A DNA stretch of 64,000 bases, taken from positions 930,001 to 994,000 of the forward strand of contig CATOSI010000003.1 in NCBI GenBank assembly GCA_951812505.1. Direction: 5' to 3'. Each line of letters starts with the position of its first letter. The first letter of the stretch is position 1. The DNA comes from an uncultured Dehalococcoidia bacterium (GTDB lineage Bacteria; Chloroflexota; Dehalococcoidia; Lucifugimonadales; UBA1123). Below the pieces are notes generated by a model. It did not search any database. It was not told where the DNA came from and saw only the letters and a program-made list of their open reading frames with translations. Shown piece by piece: positions 53,792 through 62,057 of the stretch. The translations under genes and the position numbers were made by a program.

Positions 53792-54726
53792 CTCTGACTG
53801 CCGCCCAGCTTTATTCTGGGATCGACCATGGCGTACATGATGTCGGCAACCAGGTTGGCGCAGAGATACATCACCCCGATCAGAAGAACGATCCCCTGGA
53901 CAAGGAAGAGGTCCCGCGCCGTAACGGCGGATACGGCCAGTCTGCCGAGGCCGGGCCATCCAAAGACGGTCTCCACAAGAACGATCCCGTTGAGCATTCC
54001 CACCATCAGCAGCGCCACCGCCGTAATGATCGTTATCAGCGCGTTCCGTACCGTGTGCCTCCACAGGACCACACGCTCATGCATCCCCTTGGCGCGCGCT
54101 GTCCGTATGTAGTCCGACCCAAGCACCTCGAGGACCGATGAACGGGTGATCCGCAGCAGACCGGCCATCGAGAACCAACCCGCCGTTATGGACGGCAGAA
54201 TCCATTGCGTCCAGCCGCCCTCGCGACCGGCAATTGGGAGCCAGTTGAGCTGAACCCCAAATATCAGGATGAGGATCAGGGCAAGCCAGAACTCGGGTAC
54301 CGACTGCCCGGCGAAGGCCAGGGCACGCGCCAGCGTGTCCGCGACTCTACCCCTGTTGTATGCGGCGAAAACGCCCAAGGGAAATGCGACGACCAGCACA
54401 ACTGCCGTAGCCATCGCACCCAGGTGGAGTGTTGCAGGCAGCCTGCTCATGATCACACGGGTGACCGGAAGCTGTCCGAGGGTGATGGCGTAACCGAAAT
54501 CCCCTCTGACAGCCCTGCCAACGAAGACCAAGTACTGGACAACCAGTGGCCTGTCCAGCCCCAACTTTCTTCTGAGGGCCTCGATCTCTTCCTCGGTTAT
54601 CTCCTCAGGTGGCTTGATGTACCTTACGGGATCGCCAGTCGCCCAGGTCATGAAGAAGACGACCACCGATAGAAAGACCAGGGCCAGAAGAGACTGCAGC
54701 AGTCGCTGTACGATGAATCTCTGCAC
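53788..54726 (-). CDS. Oligopeptide-type ABC transporter permease (DppB-like)
   Basis: A 312-residue permease beginning MQRFIVQRLLQSLLALVFLSVVVFF. It has the conserved large loop with DPVRYIKPPEEITEEEIEALRRKLGLDRPL and the EAA-like DYIRTARAKGMHERVVLWRHTVRNAL. It forms a heterodimer with the next gene product, overlapping it by four bases. No ATPase genes follow within the window's operon, so they must be elsewhere. Confidence 0.92.
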   Translation of the reverse strand: MQRFIVQRLLQSLLALVFLSVVVFFMTWATGDPVRYIKPPEEITEEEIEALRRKLGLDRPLVVQYLVFVGRAVRGDFGYAITLGQLPVTRVIMSRLPATLHLGAMATAVVLVVAFPLGVFAAYNRGRVADTLARALAFAGQSVPEFWLALILILIFGVQLNWLPIAGREGGWTQWILPSITAGWFSMAGLLRITRSSVLEVLGSDYIRTARAKGMHERVVLWRHTVRNALITIITAVALLMVGMLNGIVLVETVFGWPGLGRLAVSAVTARDLFLVQGIVLLIGVMYLCANLVADIMYAMVDPRIKLGGSQR

Positions 54727-54773
54727 TGGAAATCTCCCGGTCGTTCAGTCCCTGTGAGCCCAACTCCCCCAGC

Positions 54774-56516
54774 CTAGCGTACCGCCTTAATGTACTCGAA
54801 GTAGTGCGGCCACGGCGCGCCGATAGTCGGCTTCCAGTCCGCAACCTTTTCGGACACGACGCCGAAGAACAGTGGGTTCGTGGTCAGCGGCACGTAGAGC
54901 CAATTGTCGCGGATGTACTTGGAGAGTTCCGCGCTGAGCCTGGCGATTTCGGCCTCGTCGGTGCTGGCGAGAATCGGCTCTCGTCGAGCCTGGATATCGT
55001 CGAACGACGCCTGGTTGTATCGGTCCTTGAAGTAACTGGCCCTGGTGGTTATCAGTGGCTCCGTGCTGTTGCGCGTGGAGGCGTCCAGGTGGTACTCCAT
55101 CATCTCCCGATTCACCTGGGCGTCCCTGACACTGCTGGTGTCTATGGGGGTGAGCGTAACGTTTACTCCCAGATTCTCGCGCCACTGGGTCAGGACGGCC
55201 TCGTTGAGTTCGCTCAGTTCAGGCGCTCCGCTCAAGATGAACGTGCCCTGGAACATCTTCACTTCCATGTCCTTCGGGAATCCGGCCTCGTCGAGGAGTT
55301 GCCTTGCCCGTTCGGGATCGAACGGAATCGGATCGCTGACCATGCTCTGAGCTATTGAGTGGGAGAACCCCCTCATCCCGACGGCCAGCATGGGCGCGTC
55401 CTGGCGAACCGACCGCCCGGCGTAGATCTTCTCAATGATCAGGTCCCTGTCCACGGAGATGTTGAACGCCTCCCGGACGCGGATATCGGCGAACGGGTAG
55501 TCGGCGTCGTAACCGGCGTCTCCCGGGTTGAAGACGTTGGTGAAACCGATCTGCGTGTGGACGGTCGCTGGCTGCTCGATGATCTTTACGCCATCGATCT
55601 TGAGCGCCTGTGGCAGTGTTACGGCAGACAGCGCGATGACGTCCACCTGATTCCCGCCAATCAGAGCAAGCCGTGTGGCGGCCTCGGGCACGTGCCGCAT
55701 GACCATGCGCTCCCAGTCTGGCGGAGCGTGCCACCAGTCCACGAAGACCTCATATTCGTTGACCTCTGCCGGCACCTGCTTGGTAATCTTGTAAGGTCCT
55801 GAGAACGTGGGATTCTCGAGCATGGCCTCCCAGCCGTCGGCGATGATCTCCTTGCTGGGATACAGGCCGGTATGCTCCGCATTGATGGTCAGGGCCATGT
55901 CCGGTAGCGCTACCGTGGGCATGTCGAAGTCGATCTTGAGGACATATGTATCGATCACCTCGGGCCGGGCGGTCTGGAACGATTCGGCGTAGGACTGCTG
56001 AGATTTCCTTCCCTCAGGGCCATAGTGGTCTGTGACGATGCTCCAGAGAAGGTCATTCGCGTCTGCGTTCCTGCCGTTCTGGAAGGCAATATCGTCGCGC
56101 ATGGTAAGTACCCAGCTCTGAATGTCAGGGCCGAACTCCCAGCTGTCCACGACATGAGGCAACAACTCGCCGACCGGGTCCATCAGCCAGAAGTCGTCCT
56201 TGATTAGCAGACATCCTGGACGGCAGCCGTCCATCGGGTCGCCGCGGGTCTCGACAATTGTGTCGCCGATACTCTCCATCGCCAGCGTGAGCACCGATCC
56301 GGGTATCGTCCCGGAAGTCGGCATCGAGGGCGGTTGGACCGCTGCAGCCGGCGCGGCGGTCGGCGCGGGAGCGGGGGCAGTGACGGGCGCAGGTGCAGCA
56401 GGTGGCGCGGCTTCCGGCTCCTGTTCCTGGGCGCCGCAGGCCGCAAACAATACGCAGAAGGCGGCAATTGCCATGAGGCTCAAAATGGTCGTAGGTACAC
56501 TCTTGGTCTGTCGCAT
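54774..56516 (-). CDS. Oligopeptide-type ABC substrate-binding lipoprotein
   Basis: A 580-residue SBP_bac_5 family protein. The signal peptide ends in lipobox LFAAC with Cys27, then an Ala/Pro-rich linker to about 75. The mature protein has the family features SWVLTMRDDIAFQNGRNADANDLLWS and FNISVDRDLIIEKIYAGR. ATG 56516 is preferred over an upstream codon because AGGAGGTG stands six bases before it. First gene of the operon with two permeases; the solute may be peptide, sugar or another ligand. Confidence 0.9.
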   Translation of the reverse strand: MRQTKSVPTTILSLMAIAAFCVLFAACGAQEQEPEAAPPAAPAPVTAPAPAPTAAPAAAVQPPSMPTSGTIPGSVLTLAMESIGDTIVETRGDPMDGCRPGCLLIKDDFWLMDPVGELLPHVVDSWEFGPDIQSWVLTMRDDIAFQNGRNADANDLLWSIVTDHYGPEGRKSQQSYAESFQTARPEVIDTYVLKIDFDMPTVALPDMALTINAEHTGLYPSKEIIADGWEAMLENPTFSGPYKITKQVPAEVNEYEVFVDWWHAPPDWERMVMRHVPEAATRLALIGGNQVDVIALSAVTLPQALKIDGVKIIEQPATVHTQIGFTNVFNPGDAGYDADYPFADIRVREAFNISVDRDLIIEKIYAGRSVRQDAPMLAVGMRGFSHSIAQSMVSDPIPFDPERARQLLDEAGFPKDMEVKMFQGTFILSGAPELSELNEAVLTQWRENLGVNVTLTPIDTSSVRDAQVNREMMEYHLDASTRNSTEPLITTRASYFKDRYNQASFDDIQARREPILASTDEAEIARLSAELSKYIRDNWLYVPLTTNPLFFGVVSEKVADWKPTIGAPWPHYFEYIKAVR

Positions 56517-56996
56517 CAACGTCACCTCCTGTTCCTCTCTCTTCACACTCGCCGCTGTACACGAAAGATCTGCGCGAAACCTGAACCGGGTTCGCTCAGA
56601 GCATTAGAACAGTCTATGCCAGGTGCGCTATGGGAAATGGCCGGGCGCACTGGCATCGGCAAGAATTCAAGAATTAAGGAGTCTATGGAGGAATCTACTG
56701 AAGCAGACGCCAATCTGCGGGAAAGCTGAACCTCCGGATGGAATTACCGTGACGCTGAGGCCCTGACATATTGTGGGCCTTTCCGAGTAGTGAAACACTC
56801 GGTACGGGGATATCGAGGTTGATGCGAACTATACGATATTTGTCGAAAGCTGTCAATCACCATCCTTTGTATCAGGTCTTTCCCAAAGTTTTATGTTCAA
56901 GTAATTATGAAAGTAAGTGAATATGGCTATCATATAAAGTATGGCACACTCATCACCATCGCCGGAGGAGCTCGGTTTCCGCGGTATGCATCTCGA
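56517..56996. other. Upstream region of the ABC operon
   Basis: About 480 bases; no gene recognised. CCGAGT-AGTGAAAC-ACTCGG forms a small hairpin near 56785. The AT-rich part 56830-56945 marks the approach to the transposase remnant. Confidence 0.35.
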
Positions 56997-57251
56997 TTAA
57001 GGGACCATCCAGCGCTTCAGCCACGTCAGGGTATATTTCCTCAAAGGGCACTGAGTCTGACAGCCCTGAGCGTAAGGTTTCATTTGTCCATGTTGGTTCA
57101 GGTGCCTGACGGCGTGCTTCCTGGGACTGCCCGACAAGGCAACGAACTCATCCAACATCCTGCTCTTATCCCTCTTCGACGCCTCTGCATACCGGTCGCG
57201 AATGGTTTCGAGTACCTCGGTCCTCGTTGCTAGGCTTGTGTCTCCGACCAT
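56997..57251 (-). pseudogene. N-terminal fragment of an rve-type transposase
   Basis: An 84-codon frame: MVGDTSLATRTEVLETIRDRY, then SKRDKSRMLDEFVALSGSPRKHAVRHLNQ. This is the N-terminal helix-turn-helix start found in some integrase-core transposases. The usual tyrosine/histidine of GYHRKHA has changed to SPRKHA, and everything after residue 55 is lost. It lies beside the left end of IS110 copy B. Confidence 0.5.
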
Positions 57252-57296
57252 GCCCGCGCCCGCGTAGTCTTGGTAACTGCGATGATGCTTAATGGT

Positions 57297-57436
57297 GATC
57301 TGTCGGTCCGTGTCCGAGATGGCCCGTAGAGCATCGGAGGCTTTGGTGAGCAGTGACTCAATAGGAGCGTGACGTCAAGTCCCATCGCAGTTCTGTCCGC
57401 TCACTCAGCCGACACGCCATTGACCAGGAGGTAGAG
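57297..57436 (+). ncRNA. Candidate bridge RNA region of IS110 copy B
   Basis: Non-coding stretch ahead of the transposase, colinear with the 5' region of copy A. ATAGGAGCGT at 57361-57370 matches ATAGGAGCAT at the right end (58519-58528). Position and length suit the bridge RNA of IS110 elements; boundaries are inferred from the two-copy comparison only. Confidence 0.45.
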
Positions 57437-58513
57437 ATGACAGAAGTCGTAAGCCCAATAAGCGGTCGTTCTGTTCAGGTTGTCATCGGGATAGACACTC
57501 ATCGGGACCAGCATGTAGCGGTGGCCATTGATCAACAAGGTGTCCGGATCGGTGAGCATCGACTACCGGTAACCACGTGTGGGTATAAGGAACTCGAGCG
57601 GTGGTGCCGCAGCCTGGGAGAGGTCCGCGCGTTCGGGATAGAGGGCACGGGTTCCTATGGGGCTGGACTCGCACGCTTCCTGACTGGTCGAGGTCATAAG
57701 GTTATCGAGGTAAACAGGCCCGATCGATCTGTCCGCTATCGCAAGGGGAAGAGCGACCCCACCGATGCTGAGATGGCAGCACGTGCTATGATTGCTGGTG
57801 TCGCCGATGCTACTCCAAAGTCCGGTGAGGGCGAAGTCGAGATGATCCGCATGCTCAAGAGCACAAAGGACTCGGCCATTAAGGCTCGCACACAAGCCGG
57901 CAACCAGATGAAGGCACTGGTTGTCACCGCTCCGGCTGAGCTTCGCGGGGCGCTTGATGGTCTCACCGCCAGCGATCTAGCCGAGCGATGCAGGAACTTC
58001 CGCCCTGGTCGTCTGGACAGTCCCACGGCGGCCGCCAAATACACACTTCGTTCACTTGCCCGCCGCTACCGCCAACTCAGCAGGGAGTTCCAGGACTTGA
58101 AGACCGAGCTTGAACGACTCATCCGGATGACTGCGCCAGCACTAATCAAGGCATTTGGCATAGGAACCGACACAGCCGCGGCTTTGCTGGTCGCTGCCGG
58201 CAGCAATCCTGGTCGCCTCCACTCCGAGGCCGCCTTCGCCTCGCTGTGCAGAGTGAGTCCTCTACCTGCTTCATCAGGCAAGACCAACCGGCATCGGCTC
58301 AACCGCGGTAGCGACCGCCAGGCCAACGCCGCTCTCTATCGCATAGTCATCGTCAGGCTGCGTCACGACCTGAGGACACAGGCATACATGGGGCGTCGAA
58401 CCGCAGAGGGAATGACCAGGCGCGATGTCATCCGTTGCCTCAAACGCTATGTTGCTCGTGAAGTCTACTCAATCATACAGAAGCCCGTCCAGATAGTCAG
58501 TAAAGCAGCTTGA
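57437..58513 (+). CDS. IS110-family transposase, copy B
   Basis: A 358-residue DEDD transposase, very similar along its whole length to copy A. VVIGIDTHRDQHVAV, FGIEGTGSYGAGL and KSDPTDAEMAA form the catalytic N-domain; FGIGTDTAAALLVAAG and PASSGKTNRHRLNRGSDRQAN form the C-domain with its catalytic serine. AGGAGGTAGAG precedes the ATG. The frame is intact, so it may be active. Confidence 0.92.
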   Translation: MTEVVSPISGRSVQVVIGIDTHRDQHVAVAIDQQGVRIGEHRLPVTTCGYKELERWCRSLGEVRAFGIEGTGSYGAGLARFLTGRGHKVIEVNRPDRSVRYRKGKSDPTDAEMAARAMIAGVADATPKSGEGEVEMIRMLKSTKDSAIKARTQAGNQMKALVVTAPAELRGALDGLTASDLAERCRNFRPGRLDSPTAAAKYTLRSLARRYRQLSREFQDLKTELERLIRMTAPALIKAFGIGTDTAAALLVAAGSNPGRLHSEAAFASLCRVSPLPASSGKTNRHRLNRGSDRQANAALYRIVIVRLRHDLRTQAYMGRRTAEGMTRRDVIRCLKRYVAREVYSIIQKPVQIVSKAA

Positions 58514-58538
58514 CATCTATAGGAGCATCAAAAACCTT

Positions 58539-58577
58539 GAGGCAACGCGCCGGCAAAACTTATTGTCGCGTATCAGC
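58539..58577. repeat. Solo IS21-like end
   Basis: Contains GCCGGCAAAACTTATTGTCG, the inverted counterpart of 37243-37271 (one mismatch over 29 bp, with further similarity outwards: TGAGGCAAC). No IS21 gene is attached here. Confidence 0.55.
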
Positions 58578-58605
58578 ATTCACCAGAGCAGATCGGAGAC
58601 TTAAA

Positions 58606-59118
58606 TCAGCATATGAACATCAACTCTGGCCAGGTGCTTAGTGGGTAATCCAGGTCTGCCCATTCCAGGCCGCGGGCATACTGTTTAACCAGCCAGGCCG
58701 CCCACCGGCGGGCTGATGAACCCGGATCGAACTCCAGGCCGCTGTCGTCGGACCTGCGCAGCGTGAGGGCAAACAAAGGGGCATCCTGCAGCTGGACGAT
58801 GACCGCTTCACCAAATGGTCCCACCGTCCAGCTATCCGGGCTGTCGTGGCCGGGCATGACCGCCACGTCCGCAGGCGAGATTGACTGACCCCTGACCGCC
58901 CACTCAAGCGCTTCCAGGTCGAAGTCCTAGAACCCCTCGACCATCAGATTTCTCATCTCCTCCCAGTTCCTTCCCCTCCCCAGGGTCGCCAGGTGGATTG
59001 CGAACTCAACCGGATCGGAGGGCACATCCGAGCCGCCGGGCCATAACCCGCAGCCGACTGCGCAGACAAGAATCGCGGCGGCGAGAAAGCTAAACTTCAG
59101 AAGGTTCACTGTATTCAT
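58606..59118 (-). pseudogene. Small lipoprotein gene split by an in-frame amber codon
   Basis: Codons 1-63 give a lipoprotein N-terminus (NLLKFSFLAAAILVCAVGC, Cys23) and end in VEGF followed by TAG at 58927-58929. The same frame then continues without a break as DFDLEALEWAVRGQ and on for 106 codons to LSTWPELMFIC. One base change would restore a protein of about 170 residues. The signal sequence is a paralogue of the next gene upstream (59164-60402). The function is unknown. Confidence 0.75.
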
Positions 59119-59163
59119 TGTTGTGCCCTTTCCTAGGAAAAGGTCATATCTATTCGTGCCCCA

Positions 59164-60402
59164 CTACCGCCCGCCCCTCAACTCGCCTATATCCGGTACG
59201 AGAAAGTGTAGTTCGTGGTGTTCCACCAGACCCTTCCAGAAATCCCTCCCTAGCGTGCCTATCAACGTCGGATTCGATTGCTCTATCGCAGGGCAGAACA
59301 ATGTCAGAACCGACGACTTATCGAAGACCAGCGTCCGTGTTTCGAGCGGCGAGCACAGTTCGGTGAACGGTACGTCCGGCCCAGAGAATCGTCTCAAGTC
59401 CAAGCGCGCCGACTCCCATCGCAACTTCAATTCATCCGCGTTACGCTCCGCGCTTTCCGGATCGGGGTGATACATGGCGATAGTTGTTCCTTCGGCTCCA
59501 TATCGCACTCCGTATCCGACAACCAACGCCGTATAGGGCTCCAGCATTCCCCAGGCATCGGGCCCGGAGGCGTACCGCCCCCAGTCCTCCAGCCGCTCCT
59601 CTCCTGACCGTCCGAACCCGTTCCCCGTCGCCATCCGCGATACCACATATTCCGGCGGTAACAGTGCGCCGCCCAGAAGCTCATCTCCAGCGCTCTGTAT
59701 CAGAACCCGCCAGGGTACTTCATCCCACAGACTGGCTTCGGAGCCGTCATGGACTTCGATAATCCTCTCCAGCGTCTCGATCTTCCGGGATACCGCCAGC
59801 CTGTCTCCGATTGGAGCTATCGCGTTGAGATTGAACAGGCTCGTTCCTATCGGATGGTCCATCATCTCTTTCAGCGCAGGCGGATAGTCACGCCAGAAAT
59901 ACAATAATAGAATCCCATAATGAAATATCGTCTTGAAATCCGCCTCCGACAGCCTTGTATAGATGTGTTGCTGATCCTCCAGCCCGCCAGCCGTAATCGA
60001 GAACGGCGGGTTCGAAGATCCTTCCACCGGACTCCATATCGCCTGGTCTAGCCCAAGGGTATCCAGCCCGATGATGTCCCTGGCCGACTCCGAGTAGCTC
60101 ATGAACATACCCTTCGTCGGCAGCATCTCATAAGTCCACGGAACGCTCCCCGGCCCCTCGGCGATAAAGGTGTCGAATCCCTCGAATCCCGTCGCGTCCG
60201 CTGCCAGCCGCGCCTCATGGTAATTGGCGAACAGCAGATAATCCGCGCCCATGTCCGAAGGAATAATCCGAATGAGCTCCGACAGCCACGAATCCGGCAG
60301 ATCGGGAGGCAGCCCTGACTCGTTCCAAAACCCGCACCCAATCGCGCAGACAAGGGCTACGGTGGGCAGAAAGATTGACTTCAGAATATTCGCACTGTTC
60401 AT
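59164..60402 (-). CDS. Lipoprotein of unknown function
   Basis: A 412-residue exported protein. The signal peptide SIFLPTVALVCAIGC has a lipobox with Cys23. The mature part is a mixed alpha/beta sequence with no family I recognise; notable pieces are MGADYLLFANYHEARLAADATGFEGFDTF, LGLDQAIWSP and TIAMYHPDPESAERNADELKLRW. The signal peptide is paralogous to the one in the split gene downstream (45-base gap), suggesting a local duplication of secreted proteins. A loss of similarity after the signal peptides means shared function cannot be claimed. Confidence 0.7.
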   Translation of the reverse strand: MNSANILKSIFLPTVALVCAIGCGFWNESGLPPDLPDSWLSELIRIIPSDMGADYLLFANYHEARLAADATGFEGFDTFIAEGPGSVPWTYEMLPTKGMFMSYSESARDIIGLDTLGLDQAIWSPVEGSSNPPFSITAGGLEDQQHIYTRLSEADFKTIFHYGILLLYFWRDYPPALKEMMDHPIGTSLFNLNAIAPIGDRLAVSRKIETLERIIEVHDGSEASLWDEVPWRVLIQSAGDELLGGALLPPEYVVSRMATGNGFGRSGEERLEDWGRYASGPDAWGMLEPYTALVVGYGVRYGAEGTTIAMYHPDPESAERNADELKLRWESARLDLRRFSGPDVPFTELCSPLETRTLVFDKSSVLTLFCPAIEQSNPTLIGTLGRDFWKGLVEHHELHFLVPDIGELRGGR

Positions 60403-60428
60403 CGTAAATGCTTCCTCAACTGTGAATT

Positions 60429-60593
60429 CACGACGGGGTTGCGTTCGCCGTGCTCGGCGCCGATCCTCGCTGAGACTTCGGCGTCCATAATCGCATCCAT
60501 CGACACCCGCAGCGCCTCGCGAAGAAAGCCCACGTCTCCTTCCACACCCCGCTTGCGCAATATTTCCAAAAGGTCCATGCTGTCCTTGACCAT
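60429..60593 (-). pseudogene. IS256-family transposase N-terminal fragment
   Basis: MDLLEILRKRGVEGDVGFL and REALRVSMDAIMDAEVSARIGAEHGERN match the start of mutator-type (IS256) transposases. The sequence is lost after HGERNPVV. An AAGGAGAACGACG ribosome site precedes the ATG. The 3' cut lies next to the lipoprotein start region. Confidence 0.75.
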
Positions 60594-60604
60594 CGTCGTT
60601 CTCC

Positions 60605-60745
60605 TTACCACCGTTCGAGCCCCGCGTACCAACGGATGGTCGTTGGCACGTGCCTCACGCCAGATCGGAAACCTCGCCCGTCAATGGCTACCGACACATG
60701 CTGGTCTTGGTGCGTATCGAAACTGATGATCACCTCAGTTGCACG
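60605..60745 (-). pseudogene. IS110 transposase N-terminal fragment
   Basis: About 46 codons: ATEVIISFDTHQDQHVSVAI, then DGRGFRSG and LERW, matching the first catalytic strand of the IS110 copies A and B (GVDTHKEQHVAV). It ends abruptly where the IS256 fragment begins. The region 60746-61012 has no recognisable gene. Confidence 0.7.
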
Positions 60746-61012
60746 ATGACAAGGGAGTATGACCGCAAAATGGAAGGTGTACACTTGGCTCCCGTACAGA
60801 TGCCGGATCTCGGAAGAAGAGGCTTGTAGTATTCCGGCCAGAAGGGCTAGGAACCATGTAGCAGAGCTATCCAGTGTGCGAACATTCACCTACTTTGACG
60901 CCCTATCCGGATGGTGGGCATGGCTGAGCACCCCCTCACATCCCCATCGTACGTAGCCTGGCGCAGGGCACAGGACTCCAGCTGAAGAAGAATGCAGGGA
61001 CCGGGAGCATTG

Positions 61013-61819
61013 ATGGACTTCCTCAACTACAAAGAGGCGCTGTTGGGAGCGCGAGGTTCCCACGTTGCAGGATCAAAGGTCATAGCGACATGCAGCCTAC
61101 TGGCTCTACTAGCCTTTCTCTCTCTGGTCGCCTGCTTCGACTCATCCCCCACATCTACGGTGGCGCCTACTCCAGGCTACACCACCACACCTACGGCAAT
61201 ATCCGAACAAATAACCGTTTCTACGCCGGCTTCCACACACGAACCAACTGCTATTCCTGAACCGAGCGGCATTGCCCCCTTTGATCCTGATGACTCGGAG
61301 GAGTTGTGGGCGAGGCTGTCGCAGGTAGAACAGGACTGTATCACGGACTTCAATCTTCTGGCGGACTTCTGGTCTCAGCACCCTGCCGTAGAATACGGAG
61401 ACGTGGATCGACAGATGGAGTGCCTTCGGGACGAAACCATCCTGCGTCTACAGCTCGCCAGCCTGGCCTGGTATTTCCAAGACCTCGGTGGGGCGCTGAG
61501 GGTGGACACGGCGTCGTGCATACACAACGGCCTCAATGGGATCAGTATGGGCGCTCTCGTCCGGGAGGCCCATACTGCAGAGAGCGACCTGGTTCGGCAA
61601 GCGCACAGCGCGATCTGGGACCTGACGGTCCGGTATTGCCAGAGTGAAGAGGAGGATGCCCTCGTCGCACCCGATTCCGGCATCACGGAGGATGAGCACG
61701 ACGGTATGATGTGCGTGGTTGAGGCGTTTGGAGGATTGGATGGGCTCACCGATGCTTACAGGACGACCGCACAGGATTTCACGAACGCATTCCTGACCAA
61801 TTCCTACGACTGTCCATAG
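61013..61819 (+). CDS. Lipoprotein of unknown function
   Basis: A 268-residue exported protein. The hydrophobic segment ends LLAFLSLVACFDS, a lipobox. A Thr/Pro linker (TPGYTTTPTAIS) follows, then a helical domain with several cysteines (QDCITDF, QMECLRDE, TASCIHNG, VRYCQSEE, MMCVVEAF, SYDCP) that may form disulfides. No family is recognised. ATG 61013 is favoured; an upstream ATG at 60992 adds only seven residues. Confidence 0.6.
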   Translation: MDFLNYKEALLGARGSHVAGSKVIATCSLLALLAFLSLVACFDSSPTSTVAPTPGYTTTPTAISEQITVSTPASTHEPTAIPEPSGIAPFDPDDSEELWARLSQVEQDCITDFNLLADFWSQHPAVEYGDVDRQMECLRDETILRLQLASLAWYFQDLGGALRVDTASCIHNGLNGISMGALVREAHTAESDLVRQAHSAIWDLTVRYCQSEEEDALVAPDSGITEDEHDGMMCVVEAFGGLDGLTDAYRTTAQDFTNAFLTNSYDCP

Positions 61820-61910
61820 GTATAGGCTCTCCAGCCTGCTAATGCCCCAAGCTCCGTACTCCTCGTGAAGTGGGGTTCCATCACATGTCGCCACTGGCTT
61901 CCTAAAGCAG

Positions 61911-61947
61911 ATGGACCCAGCGCCTGGTAGAGGCGCCGGGTCCATCA
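61911..61947. terminator. Bidirectional terminator-like hairpin
   Basis: GATGGACCCAGCGCC (61911-61925), loop TGGTAGA, GGCGCCGGGTCCATC (61933-61947): a 15-pair stem with one mismatch, placed between two convergent lipoprotein genes. No long T-run follows. Confidence 0.55.
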
Positions 61948-62057
61948 CTGGGACACTTGTACGGTCAGATCATATCCCCATCTTACGTCGGTTGATTCCC
62001 ATTTGCTCTATCTACACTCCTTTCCGCTCACCGCCAGAGCAGTGTTCCCCTACCCGA

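Larger units (their letters stand above)
57270..58528 (+). mobile_element. IS110-family element, copy B
   Basis: A second copy of the element at 37987-39222, with the same layout: about 140-165 bases of non-coding left end, transposase, and a short right end finishing at ATAGGAGCAT. The left limit is approximate because similarity to copy A fades between 57270 and 57297. Confidence 0.75.

Noticed and set aside
53792..54064. N-terminal extension of the DppC-like permease
   Set aside because: The extra 91 residues overlap the upstream permease gene out of frame and are not protein-like; ATG 53791 gives the family length and an ATGA overlap.
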